64,000 nucleotides of DNA from an uncultured Eubacteriales bacterium. Its GTDB lineage: Bacteria; Bacillota; Clostridia; Lachnospirales; Cellulosilyticaceae. How positions within the stretch are numbered: the stretch's first letter is position 1; each line of letters starts with the position of its first letter. Shown here one piece after another: positions 63,286 through 64,000 of this stretch. Below the pieces are notes generated by a model that saw nothing but the letters and a program-made list of their open reading frames with translations, made no database searches and had not been told where the DNA came from. The position numbers were made by a program, and so were the translations under genes. The stretch spans positions 62,001 to 126,000 of the forward strand of contig URVM01000005.1 in the NCBI GenBank assembly GCA_900551325.1. The letters run 5' to 3'.

Positions 63286-64000
63286 ATGGCATTAGTCAAT
63301 AAAATAATTCCATTCTCTTGTATAGATGGGCCAGGAAATAGAACGGCTATCTTTTTTCAAGGATGTAATCTTAAATGTACCTATTGTCATAATCCAGAAA
63401 CTATTCATACCTGTATAAACTGCGGCAAGTGTGTAGCAACTTGTCCTACAAAAGCCCTAGAAGTAGCTGATAAAAAAGTAATCTGGAATAAGGAAAAGTG
63501 TGTAAACTGTGATGCATGTATCAAAACTTGCCCTCACCTTTCCTCTCCAAAAACAACAAACTATTCAGTAGATGAACTTTTTCAGGAGATTAAAAAAATA
63601 AGCCCTTTTATTCAAGGGATTACAGTAAGTGGTGGTGAATGTACCCTCAATGCTGATTTTTTAGTAGCATTATTTACAAGAGTAAAAGAAGAACTTCATC
63701 TTACTTGCTTTGTAGATACAAACGGTATCATCGATTTAAGTAAGCATGAAGCATTAGTAAATATAACAGATCAATTTATGCTAGATGTAAAATCTATAGA
63801 TTCACTAGAACACACTAGAGTAACAGGTTTAAGTAATGAAACAGTCCTAAAAAATCTCCATTACCTTTTAGAGAAAGACAAACTTTATGAAGTAAGAACC
63901 GTTGTAGCTCCAAACTTAAATAATGAAAAAACTATTAAAGCTGTAGCTGAAATAGTAGGCAATAAGTGCAAATACAAGTTAAATGCCTATAGAAAATACG
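63286..64000 (+). CDS. yjjW: YjjW-type glycyl-radical enzyme activase (cut by window edge)
   Basis: The frame starts with ATG 63286, two bases after the yjjI stop, and is open to the right edge (238 codons visible). The radical SAM cluster motif is CNLKCTYC (C27, C31, C34). Two further 4Fe-4S motifs, CINCGKCVATCP (C43-C53) and CVNCDACIKTCP (C72-C82), are inserted after it, as in activases with a ferredoxin-like insert. The SAM-binding GGE appears as SGGECTLN. It should abstract hydrogen from the active-site glycine of YjjI. Confidence 0.93.
   Translation, partial: MALVNKIIPFSCIDGPGNRTAIFFQGCNLKCTYCHNPETIHTCINCGKCVATCPTKALEVADKKVIWNKEKCVNCDACIKTCPHLSSPKTTNYSVDELFQEIKKISPFIQGITVSGGECTLNADFLVALFTRVKEELHLTCFVDTNGIIDLSKHEALVNITDQFMLDVKSIDSLEHTRVTGLSNETVLKNLHYLLEKDKLYEVRTVVAPNLNNEKTIKAVAEIVGNKCKYKLNAYRKY

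Noticed and set aside
1..64000. tRNA, rRNA, CRISPR array, complete insertion sequence or phage genes
   Set aside because: None seen: no cloverleaf-like segments in the gaps, no regularly spaced repeats, and no intact transposase or integrase. The only mobile-type trace is the Rpn fragment near 60.7 kb.

Overview
The window is low-GC DNA with clostridial-type genes: AGGAGG-like ribosome binding sites, occasional TTG and GTG starts, S-layer (SLH) anchoring, lipoprotein sugar-binding proteins, and a glycyl-radical enzyme with its activase. A plant-polysaccharide-degrading anaerobe of the Lachnospirales/Cellulosilyticum type fits best; that assignment is inference. Almost everything from 1 to about 59 kb lies on the minus strand.

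Positions 1-43.7 kb form an arabinan/arabinose utilisation island. From left to right it holds: a YesM/YesN-type two-component system (sensor cut by the window edge); an operon with a DUF6171 protein, GH51 and GH43 enzymes and a sugar ABC importer (8240 to 2111); a galM - GH43 arabinanase - ArsR-type regulator cluster with a divergent lacI; a second ArsR - arabinanase pair; two more GH51 enzymes; a roughly 12 kb mirror-image transporter block (solute-binding protein (SBP), two permeases, an NHL-TPR-Yip1 membrane protein, a DUF5696 protein, two permeases, SBP); a second galM; a broken lacI; an intact GH43; the araA-araB-araD operon; and an orphan solute-binding protein. The logic is that surface arabinanases cut arabinan, ABC importers take up arabino-oligosaccharides, cytoplasmic GH43/GH51 enzymes release L-arabinose, GalM interconverts anomers, and AraA/AraB/AraD convert arabinose to xylulose 5-phosphate. 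No ABC ATPase is encoded here, so the importers must use an ATPase made elsewhere.

The island carries a large tandem duplication. The order ArsR, GH43, galM, lacI, GH43 occurs twice (8.7-13.9 kb and 14.0-37.2 kb), with the 17 kb transporter/GH51 block inside the second copy only. The copies have decayed reciprocally: copy 1 keeps lacI but its last GH43 has a 1107-bp in-frame deletion, while copy 2 keeps that GH43 but its lacI has a deletion of about 395 bp with a frameshift. Short palindromic sites resembling GTTTAnTAAAC recur at the promoters of the arabinose operons and are a candidate common operator.

From 43.8 to 60.9 kb the content is mixed: a YibE/F membrane protein, a 1999-residue S-layer protein with a PHP phosphoesterase domain, an FHA protein, an acetyltransferase, a CPBP protease, thioredoxin, an isochorismatase-like hydrolase, a methyltransferase, three secreted proteins (two with stalk domains), a 53-residue membrane protein, and fragments of Rpn-type transposase-like genes. 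From 61.0 kb to the right edge the plus strand carries a Crp/Fnr regulator, a YjjI-type glycyl-radical enzyme and its YjjW-type activase (cut by the edge).
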